A stretch of 64,000 nucleotides of DNA from Theileria orientalis strain Shintoku. Its lineage: Eukaryota > Apicomplexa > Aconoidasida > Piroplasmida > Theileriidae. The stretch is from contig NC_025260.1 of the NCBI RefSeq assembly GCF_000740895.1, positions 1,654,001 through 1,718,000 on the forward strand, read 5' to 3'. Under the pieces are notes generated by a model. It did no database searches, was not told where the DNA came from, and was given only the letters and a program-made list of their open reading frames with translations. The position numbers were made by a program, and so were the translations under genes. The first letter of the stretch is position 1. The number at the start of each line of letters is the position of its first letter. This document shows positions 47,010 through 58,577 of the stretch, in pieces.

Positions 47010-47289
47010 ATTTAAGTTAAGTTTATTAAGTACTTTATTGTACAACTACGCCAGAGTGAAACACATTAGAATCTTTAGAACGGGTGCGTAAAATTTATTC
47101 AAATATCAATCAAACTACATTAAATACAAAAATTGACGGTTATTTTACCAGTGTGTATAATGCTCATTCAACTTTAGGTTGAGAAATCAGGCATACATCG
47201 TTCAAGGAATTCATATCATTATTAATTTTTCCAGTATATATTAATATGTAATATTAAACCATCAACAATGAAAAAATAACTATACTAAT

Positions 47290-48027
47290 ATGTCAAACAT
47301 TTTCTCATTTTTCTATAACAATTTTGTAAAATATTTACATCGTAACTTCACAAATAAATACTCCTACTTGAGTTTTGGAATCACAAATTGTATCATACTT
47401 GAACGAATAAGTTCACCAATAAAAGACGATAATATAAATAAAACTATTTCGCTTGAACGCAACCCTATTAACCATGTTAGAGGATACTACGGAATAAAAG
47501 GATTTTTGTTCAACCTAATGGAAGACAGAATCGCTCATGCGGAGGAGATTAAAGAACATAAAGATTGTTGTAATTCCAGTGAGGAAAAGGTAAGTGTACT
47601 CTGACCATTTCATCAACAATGTAGGAGATTGTTTTGACAGATAAGGCACTCGAGAAGGTACATCAATCGCATACTAATTTTTAAATACTAACACGTTTAG
47701 ATAAAGTTTGAGATTGGGACCTATGAAGTGGTACTTTTCATGAAGGGGACTGCCAGAAAGCCACGCTGCGGATTCAGTAAACAGGCTCTGGACATTTTAA
47801 AGGTAATTGGATACACATCTGGTATATTTTATGCACAGACACTGAAAATCGATACCATAAGAACAGTGGATGTTTTGGAGGACAAGGAACTAAGAAATGG
47901 ACTGAAAATATACTCAAAATACCCCAACTTCCCTCAACTCTACGTTAGGGGCGAGTTCGTGGGAGGCCTAGAAAAAATACATAAAATGTATTCAGAAGGA
48001 ACTCTAGAAAAGTTCATCAAGGAATAA
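47290..48027 (+). CDS. Monothiol CGFS glutaredoxin (Grx5 type)
   Basis: Exons 47290-47589, 47701-47802 and 47839-48027 join to 196 residues. The first 100 residues are a leader with basic and hydrophobic segments (MSNIFSFFYNNFVKYLHRNF), suited to organelle import. The glutaredoxin domain follows: EVVLFMKGTARKPRCGFSKQ with the CGFS active site, TVDVLEDKELRNGLKIYSKY, PNFPQLYVRGEFVGG (cis-Pro and glutathione site) and a C-terminal helix. CGFS glutaredoxins carry Fe-S clusters; the single-domain kind works in mitochondria or plastid. Which organelle is not decided by sequence. The 36-nt intron between exons 2 and 3 is in frame and open. Confidence 0.9.
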
Positions 48028-48632
48028 AAATAACAAGGTTCTCGGAGTGGGAATGGTGAATAATATTGTATATTTTGGCTTATATATTAGTGTATAGGTC
48101 TAATTTTTTTATATGAGCAAGATTTTAAAATTTTAAAAGATAACGACTTCTAATTCTGGGAGTATTATTTCAATTCGGTCCAGTTTAGCCGCTATTCTAG
48201 CGGCCTTACACTTAGTGATGTCGTTTTCGTGGGGCAGTTATTCTGGGTGATGTCGTGTAATAGACAGTTTATATTTTATTAATTTGTATTTATATTTTTA
48301 TAAAAATTAGAAAACAGGTACGGTGTTATATATACATCATATATCCGTATGTTTATTTAAATGTGTAAGGGTCTTGTTGATTAAATTGCACACAAGTTAG
48401 GGTAACGTACACACACAAAAATTTGTCCAAACCACCTCTCTAGTCGCACGTAACTCATCACACGTGTCCCTAACATCATTCTAAACACTATTCTAAGGAG
48501 TGGTTTAGATGTGTAAATGTTTAATCAACAATCTAATTCCCTTGACACCCGTTATCATTAGACACGTTTTGTGCTTACACATCTGAATAGAACTTTCTCA
48601 AACCAATTAATCACGTATTTTTAGACAGTAAA
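48028..48632. other. Intergenic, nothing recognised
   Basis: About 600 bp of AT-rich DNA precedes the secreted coiled-coil gene, presumably its promoter. A 26-bp stretch reading taaacactattctaaggagt occurs near 48481 without a partner. No RNA gene was seen. Confidence 0.4.
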
Positions 48633-50631
48633 ATGAAGATTTTATACTTTCTATCCATTGTACTCGTCATAATACAAAATGGCTTGTGCCGTATGGAGGC
48701 TGGAACCATGGCAGAGAAGTACAATGAGCACGACCCCGATTTCACGTCAAGGGTAAGGCACACAACATCTTACAGTCTTTTAGAGAAGGAAGTATGACAG
48801 TACCCGTGCCAGGGGTGTTCAGAGGAGGCAGGGCAATAGCTATATGAACGTCGCCTCTAAGCTCTCACCCGTCTTCGGAATGCCGAAGAGCTTCAAGGAG
48901 TACCAGTTTATGAGTTCAGTTAGCAACTCCAAGATGAACAAAAGTAGGCATTTAGTTTAGATGATATTTTTCAGATTTTAATAATTTTTTCCAGACGAAT
49001 AAAGATCGCACAATTTTTAATGAACGCAATGACTCATGTTCAATGCCCGATGGTTCCACTGTTGCAGGGCAGACCTGTTCAGTAGACTCCAGTGCACATA
49101 CTGGTTCTGTCGATTCCACGGGCGCTTCTTGTCCACTTAAACAGGACCAGAATGCTATAACCGTAGCATCTCCAGTAGCAGTACACTCCGCCGATGACTG
49201 GTCCGAGGATGTTAGTTCAATCCATAAAGCACAAGATGAGCTCAAATCTGAGTTGAATGACGTAAAAGAGGCTCAAAAACATCTGGAAGAGAAATACGAT
49301 CAAACACAGAAAACCGCTGATCAGGCTCAACAGGCCGCGAACCAGGTCGAGCAGACCGAGCAGGAGCTACAGGACACCACCGAACAGTTACAACAAGATC
49401 AAGAAAACTTGCACAACGAACAGGAACAGTTACACGAAGAGGCAGACGCATTGAAGCAGGAAGAACAGAAACTGGAATCAACAGTAGCAGCTGTTAACGC
49501 AAAAGAACATGATCTAAATCAACAACAAAACGATTTAAATGACCAAAAAAACGACTTAGAAAATAAAGAAAATGAATTACAACAACATCAGCAAGAGGTT
49601 AAAAACGAGGAAGACACCGTCGAACGAGAAAAAAATGAACTCGAAGACCAACAGAAAGAGTTAAAGAACGAGGAGGACAAAGTTGAGGCCAAGCAAGAAC
49701 AACTAGATGCCAAAGAAAACGAGTTAAACGATAAGGAGGATGACCTGAAACAGCAGGAACACGAACTCCAAGAGTCCCAGAGCACCAGTGTTTCTGACGA
49801 AACATCCAAGTTAGACAAAAATAGTAGTAATAATAACTCGCAGAGCACCGATGTAAGCCAACTGCAACCAATCGCAAGTCCCAGTGTTAATGGTAGTGTT
49901 AAAGGCCTCGTCGACAGCTCCACAATACCCAGCTGTGCTTCTGACGACGACGAGGTCTCCAAGGCTTACCAGGTACCACAAATTAGTACCATTTAGTTTA
50001 TATACACTATTTGTCTCATTATGGGCACCATTGTTATCACAACCACAAATACACTGATCTAATTATTTATTTTCAGAGTGACGGGGACGTACAACACACC
50101 ACACCGACCAAATCTCAATCACCACAGCAATCAACTGAGTCAGATCATAGTGAAACCAGCAAGTCAGAAACCTCAGAAGAGGAACCCGAAGAGTCTTCTG
50201 AGAACCCATCTTCCACATCCAAATCCTCTGAACACACTGGGGATGACCAGGAGGAGAAAGAAGAAGGCGAGGGACATGAAGATAAGTATGAGGGCGAAGA
50301 GGAGCAGGAAACGTTTGAAGGAGAGGACGAAGATGAAGATAACTCAACATCAAAGTCTGAATCCGTCAAAGAACCAGAGTCTGAGTCCGGAGTCACACCA
50401 GAATCGGAATCTAAGTCTGAATCCAAATCCGAGACAGAGTCTGAATCAAATAACGAGTCTACTAGCGAATCCCGTGACGCTTCTGATTCCGAGTCCAAGG
50501 ACGAGCCAGAGTCTCAATCAGAATCCGCAACCGCGTCCCATTTGGAAACTGGGTCTGAAGAGGGGGCCGACAGCAAGGAAGCTGACGACGAGGATCAACA
50601 GGATCACGTAGAAGCTAAGGATGAAGTTTAA
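48633..50631 (+). CDS. Secreted coiled-coil protein with acidic Ser/Glu tail
   Basis: Four exons (48633-48752, 48784-48943, 48975-49972, 50077-50631) join in phase to about 610 residues. Exon 1 encodes a clear signal peptide (MKILYFLSIVLVIIQNGLC). Residues 41-95 are basic (KLSPVFGMPKSFKEYQFMSS). Residues ~180-370 form an uninterrupted Gln/Glu/Lys/Asp heptad coil with repeats like QEELKNEEDKVEAKQEQL. The tail is Ser/Glu/Asp-rich (SESKSESKSETESES). No membrane anchor or GPI signal is seen. No family is recognised. In piroplasms such secreted, charged, repetitive proteins are often exposed to the host, which here is inference. Exon 2 and 3 junctions were set by phase, and a 31-nt intron separates them. 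Confidence 0.75.
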
Positions 50632-50639
50632 TTGTTAAA

Positions 50640-53600
50640 TTAAGTTGGTTCCGTGTTTTTTAAACAAATATCATTTAAGTGCACCAGCAGTTTCTATAAT
50701 TTGTTATTTTCTCAAGTGCTTACGTTATACATCTGTTCCAGGTGACCGTACTTCTGTCTTTCCCTTTCCAGCTCCACGTCAAGGTTATTTTCGCTACTCG
50801 GCTCCACCTGTTTCTCCAGAAGCTTTATGCGATTTCTCATGTTCTATGAATAATGAGCGGTGCACTAGTAAGCGAGCGGCTAGCTAATTACACAGCTAAC
50901 TACACAAACTGTTGCAGCTGCACAGCGTGTTTATTAAGTTACCTCGTTGGTCATCTGTGACAACTGCAGTGAGTTTGCCAGAATATGCAGCTGCGACTCC
51001 ATCTTCTGCAGCTTAACCTTTGCAAACTCCAGCTGTCCCTCGTACAAGTTCTTAATTATTTTCATGGGCTCATCCAACACAGGGTCTCTAGGTGACTCAG
51101 CATGAATTCTACTTTCACGCTCCTCAGGTCTCCTCACTTCATGAACTGATACCTGTGACGACTTATCGTACCTTGTAAAGTCAACCTGTTTATCTTTCAC
51201 TTTACTAGTAGATTCATCATAACCACTGGTACATGCCTCATCAGGTCCCTTTTCCTCACTGTCCATTGTACTGGCGTGCCTTGTTTTATCCTTCGTTCTA
51301 CCAATACTTAGAATTGGTTCAGGAAATTTATTTAGACATCCTAAAACAAAATCGCTGTAATTTTTACATTTATTTAACTCAAGCTATTGCCATTGCTAGT
51401 AATCATATTGATGCTAGTACTACTATTTATATTACTACCAGTATTGCTAGTACTACTACTGATACTACTACTACGCCATCACTAATGATACTACTCCTAC
51501 GCTCTACTACTGATACTACTGCTGATATGTGCCTCTTTGCATGGATATGACTCACTTGATATGGTTCCAAAGAGATGCGGATGTAAATAATGCTTAAATG
51601 CGATCAGCTTCTTAAATACGCTCGGCGGCAGTGTGAAGTTGTAGAAGTTGTTTTGGTTCCAGTAGTACAGCTCTATCAAGTCACTTTTGGTCGTGTTCGC
51701 TACGCTTGCTCTAAAACGCCTCAGTGATTCCTCAAATCCTAGCCCTAGGCTATCCACGGGCTGTACATCGTCCAGCTTTAAAGCTATTTCTGCCGCCTTA
51801 AATTCCTTTGAGAAGTACATTCTGTTCACCTCCTCGTGCATCTTACTCAGCATAGGCAACTCAACTCCATGTTTAAACACAACAGCTCCCCCTCCGCCAG
51901 TTTCAAATCCGACTATGAACAGGTACAACACAGTCACTGATGCCAACCCTCTTGAGTAACCTCGGCAGTTTCTTTCCATACTTATCAACTCTACATATAA
52001 ACATTATTCCAATGCCAGTACCGAGTAACGGCGTGTAGTCAGTGCCCTTGAACCCCAATCCATGCTCCATTGTCATTGTGGACATCATTAGGGACGTAAG
52101 CATGTTCTGGAACATGTTTTCCAGGTTCCCGCCGGACTTAAACTAAGGACACAAACATGACGGTTATTGGAATGATACACTATGTATCAGCATCTATGTA
52201 TCTGTATCTATGTATGTGTACATATTCAGCCTCTTAACTCAACGGTTAAAAGCTGTTCGTCACACAATTTAGTTTATGCGCGTGTGTACATAATCTAATC
52301 TAATATACTGTGATAGTCTGCGTGTAAATAAACAACGTAATGTAATACAAATAACCCGTTACCTTCAGTATCGATATCATCTTCGAGAGCGTGCTTAGTA
52401 CATACTTGAGTCCGTACTCTTCCAGCAGTTCCACCTGCACATGTTGCAGTTAAACACACACTGTGTTTTGCGCCTTACCTTTGGGACCCCTTCCCCCGCA
52501 TCCGTGCTTGCCCTCAGCAGTGCTGTGTAGTTGAATACAAACTTCCTGTAGAACACCAACTGCCCGTCGTCGACCTCCTGATCCAATAAGGTACTCAACT
52601 CTTCACACTGCCTGCTGAAGTACTGCCTCAGCCCTCTCCCCGCCGCCGTCTCTCCGTTGAACACTCCCATCTTCGATGCCAACTTGAACACCTACACATA
52701 TGTTAGTAATGCCGGTGATTTATCTTCACCGTCGCCACGCTGAGCAGTGGCGTCTATATCTAATTCACCTACTTCCCCTGTGAATTTACCAGCTACTCTC
52801 GTATTTATGTACGGGTCCAGCAGTGACACCGCCAGCTGAAATATTGGCATACCTTCGAAATCCAAAAAACTCCCAACCTTAATCTTTACCACTTCCTCCA
52901 GCTCCTCTTGAACTTGCGTCTCCTTCGTGTGCAGTACACTCAGCATACATTTGTACAGTTCCGGCAAATCGTTCACTTTCATGCTCGACAGCCTCTCAAC
53001 CATCGCCTCTCCGCCTCTGCCGTTCAAAGTGCTCATGTAGACGCTCAGATAGTTCGTGAAGGACCTTATTGCCTGAGATTCCACGAAATTTCCCAGCTTA
53101 CTCAGGTTCATCAGGATGACCAGGCTGCACGTCACCATGTTACACAGCTCCAGGTCCAGCCTGCTAGACCGCGCCTCCGCGTCCGCAGTCCTGTCTGGCG
53201 GGTCCAGCTTTTCCACTATGTGCTTTATAAAGGGCTCTGCCCTCACTCCCAGGTCCCTCACGCACACTTGGGCGAACAACGCGCTTTCCAGCGCAACGTG
53301 CAAGATCTGCGAAAACGCGCTCAGCAGCTCCATTGATTTCGTGGACTCGTGCGTGCAGTTATAGTAGGTGTACACCAGCACCAGGTTCTTCGCGTACCTC
53401 GCCAGAGTCGCGGCGTCCCTCGGACTCACGTGCATTCTCGAGCTCACCGCGTAGCTGTGTATCAGCGTCAGCGCCTCCACTGCGCACGGCGGGAACGACA
53501 TAAATATCTTCAGGTCCTTCTCGTTCACCAGCGCCAGGTGCGGCGCCGGCTTCTGCTCCTCGTATGACGCCGCGTTCAGCGTCGTGTTGAGCATGTAGAA

Positions 53601-55025
53601 GTGGTCCTTGCTGCAGTCCTCCAGGGCGCCAAACACGCTCTGCAAGGCTCCCTGCTTGCTGAAGACGTCCGCGAAACCCTCCACTTGCGCCGTGAGCTGG
53701 CTCATCAGCTCCAGAAGCCGCGACTTGATGTACAGCTGATTCACGCTCCTCAGCAGGCCGAGCAGCTGCTTCACTAAGGCCGGGTTGCTCTTAATCGCCT
53801 CCTCCACCGCCACCTTCACTCTGAAGCTGCACCTTTGCGTGGTCAGGAAGCACGCGCAGTAGTCCTCCTTCGCGTCCAGGTCCCGGTCCATCTTCGGCTT
53901 CGTGCAGTCGTAGCAGTGCTCCTCGTGGTATACGTAATGGCTGCACGCGTCGTAGTGCCTGTTCCACAGGTAGAGCGCGCTGCCGTCCTCCTGCGCCACG
54001 TGCCAGTTAACGTCGTTGTAGGCGAATATCTTCTGGAAGAGCTGCAGGAAGCCGTGGAAGACCTCGTTCCACTCCGCGTCCTCGCCGTAGTAGGTCACGC
54101 TCAGCGCCTCCAGTACCTGCTTCGCGTCTTCCGACGCGTCCAGGATCGCGTCTATGCACCTCAGGTACTCGTCCAGGTCCCTTTTTTCCTCCTCGTTCAC
54201 GTTGATGAAAGCGAAGGATCCCACCAGCTCGTACTCGTCCACCTTCTCCTCCCCGTACCTCCTCTTCACGAGCTCGTCGTACTTTCTTCTTTCTATCTTC
54301 GAGTCATCGTACTCTCTGTTCAGGTTTCCAAAGTAGATGTGCGACGGGTACGCCAGCATCTCGTTCAGCAGCTTCAGCGCCTGCGCCACCAGCGCCAGCA
54401 GTGAGCTCTGAAGCCCCTCCATCCTTCCTTCCAGCTTAACTAGCCTTCCGGCTTGTGATTTCAGCACGAGTGCTGCGTCGTACAATTGCGATATTTCGTA
54501 CAGCGTCAGAAACGACTGGTTCTCTACCACCTTCCTCGAGCTGCTGCTCGCGTCCTCCAGCACTCTCGTCAGCGATTTCAGGAACACCTCTACGAACTCA
54601 ACGCTCTCTCTGTACGATGATTCTGAGAACCTTCTAAGTACACAGTTTTCTCCCAGTGAGCATGTTGCCTCTCCGCCTACTCCGTTCTTCCCGCCTTCTC
54701 CTCCTTCCAATCCTCCGTTTTCGCCATGTAGGAACTTCAACTTACTCACCAGTCTCTGTTTCACTCTTGGTTCTCCAGATTCTCTTTTTTCTTGAAATTT
54801 ATTGTCGTTTACTCTTACACCCTTTCTCCTTCCGCCTCCGTACTCCTCAAATATGCAACATATTGCTGATTCTTCTTCTTTTACATTCCTTTTCGCGCTC
54901 AGTTGCAACAATCTTGGCAAATGTACTGATTTTATTTCAAGAATCCCGTTCGTTATCTGTATCCCTTCATTTATTATTGAGAACGACTCCTGCACGTTTT
55001 TATTTATTTTTCTTATAAAGTGCAT
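50640..55025 (-). CDS. Large helical-repeat protein with C-terminal coiled coil (Uso1/p115-like architecture)
   Basis: The first exon (about 52780-55025, start MHFIRKINKNVQESFSIINE) encodes ~750 residues of Leu-rich helices (LVKQLLGLLRSVNQLYIKSR, LYKCMLSVLHTK). It contains an odd Cys/His patch (HYVYHEEHCYDCTKP) near residue 365. Further exons follow in phase: FKLASKMGVFNGETAAGRGL; VELLEEYGLKYVLST; the Met-rich NLENMFQNMLTSLMMSTMTM; then, across a 31-nt intron at 51966-51996 (approx.), GLASVTVLYLFIVGFETGGG. An intron at 51341-51555 leads to the last part with QLEFAKVKLQKMESQLHI and LERERQKYGHLEQMYN coils. Armadillo-like head plus coiled coil recalls the Golgi tether Uso1/p115, but no diagnostic motif is certain. 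The 3' end lies 8 bp from the convergent gene. Confidence 0.6.
51395..51535 (-). repeat. Intronic triplet repeat
   Basis: TAC/TAT/GCT-type triplets with interspersed ttgctagtac segments fill most of the intron 51341-51555. They are bounded by GTGAGT and TTTTAG splice sites on the minus strand. Confidence 0.75.
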
Positions 55026-55161
55026 CTCTAAAACCCATTCATATTCTTCTATTTATTTTATTGTACATATTATTCCTTTTTTTAACTCTATATTCTCCTT
55101 CGTCTTCAATGTGTAACTTGCCCTACTACCTTCTACTTAATACATATTATACATCATTACA

Positions 55162-57837
55162 TTATGCGTTTAGTGACTTTTTCTTATTTATATTTATTCC
55201 CGTTTCTTCTCCTACGTAATCTGGTGCTTCCTTTCTATTTTTATTCGTCATTGCGTTATATATTTTCATTTTCTTTTCAAACTTTCTGCGATTTGTTACT
55301 CTTGCGTTTCCTTGCGTCTTATCTCTTTTTACTACCAGTCCTCTGTTTTTCATAATATCCTTTCCGATATCTAAAAATTTATTATTTCCTTGTACTTATT
55401 TTTATCATTCTTACCTCTCTTTCCTTCTATTACTTCTTCTGGCTTATATACTCTTACATTACTTTGTTGATATTTTTGTTTTCTATTTTCTTTTATTTTA
55501 TTATAATTTTCCTTTATTTTATCTATTTCATCCCTTTTTTGTCTATGTTCTTTATTTTTTCCGTTCCTGCTACTCTTACTATCACCTTCGTTACTAATCG
55601 ACTTCCTCTTTTTTATTATTCTATCGGTCTTGTTTGTGTACACCATATCTGGGTTATTTCTTTTTTCTGACATTATTACGCTTTGTCTCAATTTCTGTGC
55701 CGCTACGTTCAAGTCATTTGAGTTACTCTTCACTCTCGTCTTCTCATTTGTGAAACTTGTCAAATCTTGTAAATTTGTTCCGATCAAGTTCTTATGTTTT
55801 TTCTCCATCGTTTGCATATCTACACATTTTAATTTTTTTCCTGTCTAGCTACCTACTACCAATGACTATGTACTTCTATTGAGTCATCTAATACCAATAA
55901 CTATTTTTCTATTGAGTTATCTAATACCAATGACTATGTACTTCTATTGAGTCATCTAATACCAATAACTATTTTTCTATTGAGTTATCTAATACCAATG
56001 ACTATGTACGTCTATTCAGCTACCTACTACCAATGACTATGTACTTCTATTCAGCTACCTACTACCAATAACTATGTACTTCTATTGAGTCATCTAATAC
56101 CAATAACTATTTTATATATCTATGTTTGTTTTTACATTTTTTATATTTTTTCGTCAGTGGTATACGTCTCATTCTTTCCATTTCATATTCTTCTATTTCG
56201 TTCATTTTTTTCATGAATTTATGTCTTTCATCCTTCTCGTCTTCTTCCTTATCCTATTATTATTTACATTACCGAATGTCACATTGCTTTTTTAACACTA
56301 CTTCTACCAATACCAATATCGCCAGTATTAACTATTAGTTGTCTTACCTCCTCGTTGTGTACTTGATTAATTATATTCTTCGGTGCCTTGTACTTTTTAT
56401 TATCCATATTGTTCAACTCCATGTTCTCTATTCTTGGTACCAAACTCTCCTCTTTACCTATATCCGCAAAATAAGAATGAAATCACTCAACTATAAACAT
56501 AACTATATACTCTACTCTAATTAACAATAGTTTCATCATACTGATCTATAACTACTATCTTACTCTTCAAATTATTGAGCAATTTCGATATTTGATACTG
56601 CAATTTATTTTCTATTGGTTTCGCCTTGTCTAGCAACAGTCTTATCTCCAATAGCCTATCTATTACTGGGTGATTTTCTATCGATATTCCGTGCACCTTC
56701 AGGAGCAAATAGTATGTTAAATAGGATAAGTACATCAGGAACAGCTCATTCCTAATATCCAAGTACTCCAAGCCCTATTTTATTATTAATTTATTATTTA
56801 TTAATAGTTATTTGCTATTCATTATCAGTTATTTGTTATTCGTTATTAACTAGTGCCATAAATACCATTCTTAACACACAAATGCTCTTATGTATATGTG
56901 ATCTATCTGGCGCTTACGTCTTTCGTGCATAGTTTAAATGACTTCGGGTCACTCAGGAGCTTAAATATTTGCTCGTTTGATATGTCCGACTTTTCCTTAA
57001 ACTCCTTCAAGAGTAGTAAAAACTCCGGGTGCTCCTTGTCCAGAAATTCCTTCTTCTGCTCATCGCTTAGTACAAAGAAATCGTCCGGCAGTGTAACCTT
57101 TTCCGAGTCCTTCTTCAGCGATTCAGACAAATTTTCAATCAATGTGTCAAGTGCCTATACAACATCATGTATTTAAATCCATATTCAGTTTCCTTTTCTG
57201 TTTATGATTACAATAATTAATGTGTGTAACTCTCAGCAACCGCCCTCATAATGCTAACTATTAATTCAAACTTACTGTTGTGTCGTCCTCCTTTTCCACA
57301 TCTACGTATTGATCCAAGTCCGCGTCCTCTTCCTCAACATCTTCATACATTTCAGCCGTGATATCACGTGCTTCTGCGATACGATCTTCCAGTGCTTCTT
57401 CGTCCAACTCATCATCGGAGCTGTCGACGTAGTAGTTCTTTAACTTTTTTCCCCAATCTACTCTATCCTGCTCCTCTTCCTCTTCTTCATCCTGACCCTC
57501 CTCGTATTCATCCTCAAGATCCTCTATTTCATCTAAAAGATCATTTACGTGTGCTAAACAAACCATCTGTCGCTTCAGGAGTAAACGAACGCGGTAACCC
57601 TAACTTTTCTAACTCCTCGTCAGTTGATTTATCTACGAATCAATTACTATGTGACAATATGCCATTCTAATCTATTTTATCATTATTTAACTGACCTTCT
57701 GCTTCCTCAAAGGGGATAAAATCCTTTCCATCGCTTGTGACTACTGCTTTAAATGAAGAGCCGGTAGTTTTCTTTTTATTCTTAACATCTGATTCCTCAG
57801 ATGTTTTTTTGGGTTTCCTAGGTACATTTCTGCCCAT
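55162..57837 (-). CDS. UTP3/SAS10-like small-subunit processome protein
   Basis: The ATG at 57837 opens MGRNVPRKPKKTSEESDVKN. Following exons give LEKLGLPRSFTPEATD, an acidic stretch (EEGQDEEEEEEQDRVDWGKK with LKNYYVDSSDDELDEEALED), and LKKDSEKVTLPDDFF with HPEFLLLLKEFKEKSD. The Sas10/C1D core LEYLDIRNELFLMYLSYLTY then reads on through NHPVIDRLLEIRLLLDKAKP and NKLQYQISKLL. Later exons carry EEYEMERMRRIPLTKKYKK and the C-terminal Sas10 block NRGLVVKRDKTQGNARVTNR. Order and motifs match UTP3/SAS10, a U3 snoRNP-associated nucleolar factor for 18S rRNA processing. There are about ten exons, with splice limits approximate. The AT-rich, Lys/Asn-rich 3' half contrasts with the next gene. Confidence 0.82.
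55847..56113 (-). repeat. Intronic minisatellite, ~35-bp unit
   Basis: Seven to eight copies of a 33-36-bp unit (tctattgagtcatctaatac then caatgactatgtact or caataactattttt) alternate between two variants. The array lies between the RRIPLTKK exon (ends near 56145) and the exon starting at 55818 of the UTP3-like gene, so it is intronic. Confidence 0.9.
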
Positions 57838-58577
57838 TTTAACTTTCTAGCAAGTATATTATATCAATTTGACTAGTACGAACTATTGTACAATATATTT
57901 TTTGTGTGTTTATGGAGTATAAAAAGTATATATTATGATACACAAATATAAACTAATATAATATAAAATATGATTAGAAATGTTAATCGCCAACGCCCTA
58001 TATACTATAAGCGTTTAGAATCATGATTTTTACCAGTTAAATTTAATTTAAATTCTAATCACATATATTAATTCCTTATGGATTCCAAGAATTAGTCATT
58101 ATTTTTTTTATCTTTAATCATTTTTCAACATTCTCCGGTCCCATTTTAACTACTTTATTTCAAGTACTATTGATTCGCATACTTCCTCTACAATAACCTT
58201 AAAGTATCCCTATTCGTCTTCTTTATAATTTTTTATTTAATCGTTTATTTCAAGCTACTAGTTACACCTGTGCACTTTACGGCCCTTTCCTTCAGACACT
58301 TCCAACGTGTAACCTGTGTATTATTTTTCTCCTAAAATTGAAACGCTTCCAAACTGAAGTTTGTTTCACATCTTCTATACTAATTCTTTAATATATATTT
58401 TGTTTTTCCTGCCAAATTTGTGGCTCATTAGATAAATCGACTGGGACCTATCAATTCTGTCAGATAAGACTCAGATTTCTTCTTATATCTGTCAAATACA
58501 CACACACATGTTACATACACAAATATTTTATGAAAAGTTTCTAGTTATTTCAGTCGATTTACTGCGATAATTGGGCG
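57838..58577. promoter_or_regulatory. Divergent intergenic region
   Basis: About 740 bp of AT-rich DNA lies between the divergent UTP3-like and filamin-repeat genes. A TATA-like run (gtataaaaagtatatatt) sits near 57916, but TATA use in piroplasms is unclear to me. No other element is recognised. Confidence 0.4.

Noticed and set aside
50145..50498. Asp/Ser-rich minus-strand frame and Asn/Pro/Gln-rich plus-strand frame over the secreted protein's tail
   Set aside because: Both are frame shadows of the Ser/Glu repeat; splicing supports only the Ser/Glu frame.
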